This document shows, piece by piece, positions 52,182-54,191 of a stretch of 54,191 bases of DNA. Position numbers and translations under genes: made by a program. The number at the start of each line of letters is the position of its first letter. The first letter of the stretch is position 1. The notes below the pieces were generated by a model. The model was not told the DNA's origin. It saw nothing but the letters and a program-made list of their open reading frames with translations, and did not search any database. The DNA lies in assembly GCA_003216835.1 (NCBI GenBank), contig QCIF01000009.1, forward strand, positions 1 to 54,191, in the 5' to 3' direction. Origin of the DNA: Prochlorococcus sp. AG-402-K10. GTDB taxonomy: Bacteria > Cyanobacteriota > Cyanobacteriia > PCC-6307 > Cyanobiaceae.

Positions 52182-53984
52182 ATGTCATCTTCAATTAAAG
52201 AAATTAGAAATGTAGCAATCATCGCTCACGTTGATCATGGGAAGACAACTCTTGTCGATGCATTGTTATCTCAATCTGGAATATTTAGAGATAATGAAGT
52301 TGTTCCTACATGTGTAATGGATTCTAATGATCTCGAGAGAGAGAGGGGAATAACAATACTTTCAAAGAATACCGCTGTTAATTATAAAAACACGAGAATT
52401 AATATTATCGATACTCCAGGTCATGCTGATTTTGGAGGAGAGGTGGAAAGGGTTTTGGGAATGGTCGATGGATGTTTGTTAATAGTTGATGCAAATGAAG
52501 GTCCAATGCCACAAACAAGATTTGTTTTAAAAAAAGCATTAGAGAAAGGACTGAGACCAATAGTTTTCGTAAATAAAATTGATAGACCTAGAGTAATGCC
52601 AGAAATAGCAATCGATAAAGTTCTTGATTTGTTTTTAGAATTAGGAGCTGATGATGATCAATGCGATTTTCCTTATCTTTTTGGAAGTGGGCTATCAGGA
52701 TTCGCAAAAGAAGAAATGGAATTAAATAGTGACAACATGATGCCTCTATTTGAGGCTATTTTAAGACATGTCCCACCTCCAGTTGGGGACTCAAATAAGC
52801 CACTTCAGTTGCAAATTACAACTTTGGATTATTCTGACTTCTTAGGTAGGATTGTAATAGGAAAAATACATAATGGAACCATAAAAAATGGTCAACAAGC
52901 TAGTTTAATTAAAGAGAATGGAAAAAATATTAAGGGTAAGATTAGTAAGCTATTAGGATTCGAGGGTTTGCAAAGAATTGATATAAATGAAGCCTTTGCA
53001 GGAGATATTGTTGCTATTTCAGGCTTCGATGACGTAAATATTGGAGAAACGATCGCTTGCCCTGAATCTCCTCATCCTCTCCCTTTAATAAAGGTAGATG
53101 AACCTACTTTAAATATGACCTTCGTTGTAAATGACTCCCCATTTGCAGGTAAAGAAGGTAAATTTGTTACCAGTAGACAATTGAAAAATAGATTAGAGAG
53201 AGAACTTTTAACAAATGTTGCTCTAAGGGTAGAAGAAACGGATTCTCCAGATAGATTCTCTGTCTCAGGAAGAGGAGAACTACATTTGGGGATTTTGATT
53301 GAAACTATGCGAAGAGAGGGATTTGAGTTTCAGATTTCACAACCTCAAGTAATATTCAGGGAAATTGATAATGTTCAATGTGAACCTATAGAGACTTTAG
53401 TTCTAGACGTCCCTGAAGTTGCAGTTGGTTCTTGTATCGAAAAACTTGGATCAAGAAAAGCGGAGATGAAGAATATGCAGACTACTTCAGATGGTAGAAC
53501 TCAACTAGAATTTCTAGTGCCATCAAGAGGACTAATTGGCTTTCGTGGTGAATTTGTTCGTATAACAAGAGGAGAAGGTATAATGAGTCACTCCTTTTAT
53601 GAATACAAGCCTAAATCTGGAGATTTTGAAACAAGGAGAAACGGAGTACTTATTGCTTTTGAAGAGGGCGTAGCCACATTCTATGCATTAAAAAACGCTG
53701 AAGATAGAGGAGTCTATTTTATTAAACCGGGCGTAAAAGTTTACAAGGGTATGATAATTGGAGAGAATAACAGACCACAAGATTTGGAGCTGAATATATG
53801 TAAAACTAAGCAATTGACTAATATGCGATCTGCGGGTGCAGAAGAACTTGATACTTTGCAGTCTCCAGTTGAGATTACTCTTGAAAGAGCTCTTGAATAT
53901 ATTGGCCCAGATGAAATGTTAGAAGTCACTCCTGATTCAATAAGAATGAGAAAGATAAATAAGAAGAAAAATTCTAAAAATTAA
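52182..53984 (+). CDS. typA: TypA/BipA ribosome-binding GTPase
   Basis: The protein is 600 residues. G1 is AHVDHGKTTL, G2 lies in ERERGITI, G3 is DTPGHADFGG and G4 is NKID. EF-G-like domains III and V follow, and the BipA-specific end is present (RNGVLIAFEEGVATFYALKN, MRSAGAEELDTLQSPVEITL). It assists ribosome assembly and stress adaptation at low temperature or other stress. Full length. Confidence 0.96.
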   Translation: MSSSIKEIRNVAIIAHVDHGKTTLVDALLSQSGIFRDNEVVPTCVMDSNDLERERGITILSKNTAVNYKNTRINIIDTPGHADFGGEVERVLGMVDGCLLIVDANEGPMPQTRFVLKKALEKGLRPIVFVNKIDRPRVMPEIAIDKVLDLFLELGADDDQCDFPYLFGSGLSGFAKEEMELNSDNMMPLFEAILRHVPPPVGDSNKPLQLQITTLDYSDFLGRIVIGKIHNGTIKNGQQASLIKENGKNIKGKISKLLGFEGLQRIDINEAFAGDIVAISGFDDVNIGETIACPESPHPLPLIKVDEPTLNMTFVVNDSPFAGKEGKFVTSRQLKNRLERELLTNVALRVEETDSPDRFSVSGRGELHLGILIETMRREGFEFQISQPQVIFREIDNVQCEPIETLVLDVPEVAVGSCIEKLGSRKAEMKNMQTTSDGRTQLEFLVPSRGLIGFRGEFVRITRGEGIMSHSFYEYKPKSGDFETRRNGVLIAFEEGVATFYALKNAEDRGVYFIKPGVKVYKGMIIGENNRPQDLELNICKTKQLTNMRSAGAEELDTLQSPVEITLERALEYIGPDEMLEVTPDSIRMRKINKKKNSKN

Positions 53985-53989
53985 ATTTT

Positions 53990-54191
53990 ATGAATGAAGA
54001 AAACACAAAAAGTTTTCAGGATTCCCTTTATTTTGCTTTAAATCTCTTTAATGAACAAAAATGGTATGAAGCTCATGATGCTTTTGAAGATATATGGAAT
54101 ACGGTTGACGGAGATCAAAGACAAGTTATTCAAGGAATACTTCAAGTATCAGTTTCACAATTTCACTTAAGTAAAGGTAATTTAAATGGAG
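53990..54191 (+). CDS. DUF309 domain protein, 5' part
   Basis: The frame begins at ATG 53990 and runs off the window after 67 codons. SLYFALNLFNEQKWYEAHDA then FEDIWNTVDGDQRQVIQGIL matches the start of the DUF309 helical domain (FNxxxxYEAHExLExxW...EGDxRxxxQGLIQ). Function unknown. It starts 5 bases after the typA stop, so it may be co-transcribed. Confidence 0.8.
   Translation, partial: MNEENTKSFQDSLYFALNLFNEQKWYEAHDAFEDIWNTVDGDQRQVIQGILQVSVSQFHLSKGNLNG

Overview
The window looks like a piece of a high-light-adapted Prochlorococcus chromosome. It is very AT-rich, with short AT-rich spacers, and many genes are tiny. Its core genes are those of a marine picocyanobacterium: petN, psb29/thf1, a thylakoid-type ftsH, sipA, pcyA, chlP, ferredoxin-dependent sulfite reductase, pstCAB and devBCA-like genes. 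I saw no rRNA, no tRNA, no CRISPR array and no transposase. The genus call is inference from gene content and composition.

Positions 1-9,760 are accessory in character. They hold the end of a TPR protein, a free-standing DnaB N-terminal domain, a second TPR protein, and a small sigma-region-4-like protein set between two perfect 35-bp direct repeats. A 13-bp tandem repeat and an unusually GC-rich non-coding patch follow. Next comes an envelope group: a zinc-ribbon M48 metalloprotease, a TPR membrane protein, an SPFH-SHOCT (YdjI-like) protein, a four-helix membrane protein and a secreted zinc metallopeptidase. The stretch ends with a minimal NAD-dependent DNA ligase-like protein.

Positions 9,760-18,500 and 22,500-29,000 are fields of mini-genes (28-150 codons): single-helix membrane peptides, coiled-coil peptides, one lipoprotein, small secreted proteins, and stand-alone domains of known families (DnaJ-type zinc motifs, IF2 N-domain, ribbon-helix-helix, DUF2103-like, DUF3303-like, Trp-rich TIGR02450-like). 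Many are shorter than 60 codons and were found by reading the frames directly. Several decayed genes sit among them, including a frameshifted DUF2130 gene. An SDR oxidoreductase, a TrkA-domain potassium channel and pstC-pstA-pstB interrupt these fields.

From 29,000 to the end the region is core chromosome. It holds petN; psb29, clpP, ftsH and sipA (photosystem II repair and stress); an M16 peptidase pair; pcyA; an HlyD/DevC/DevA exporter; a family 2 glycosyltransferase; rpsB-tsf with a predicted pseudoknotted leader; a long unknown protein; recG; a VanX-like dipeptidase; sulfite reductase; glyS; chlP; a VanY-like carboxypeptidase; typA; and the start of a DUF309 gene.

The best candidates for something undescribed are the SPFH/metalloprotease/TPR group (2.5-8.4 kb), the repeat-flanked sigma-like gene (1.3-1.9 kb), the rpsB leader pseudoknot (40.08-40.14 kb) and the recurrent mini-protein families.
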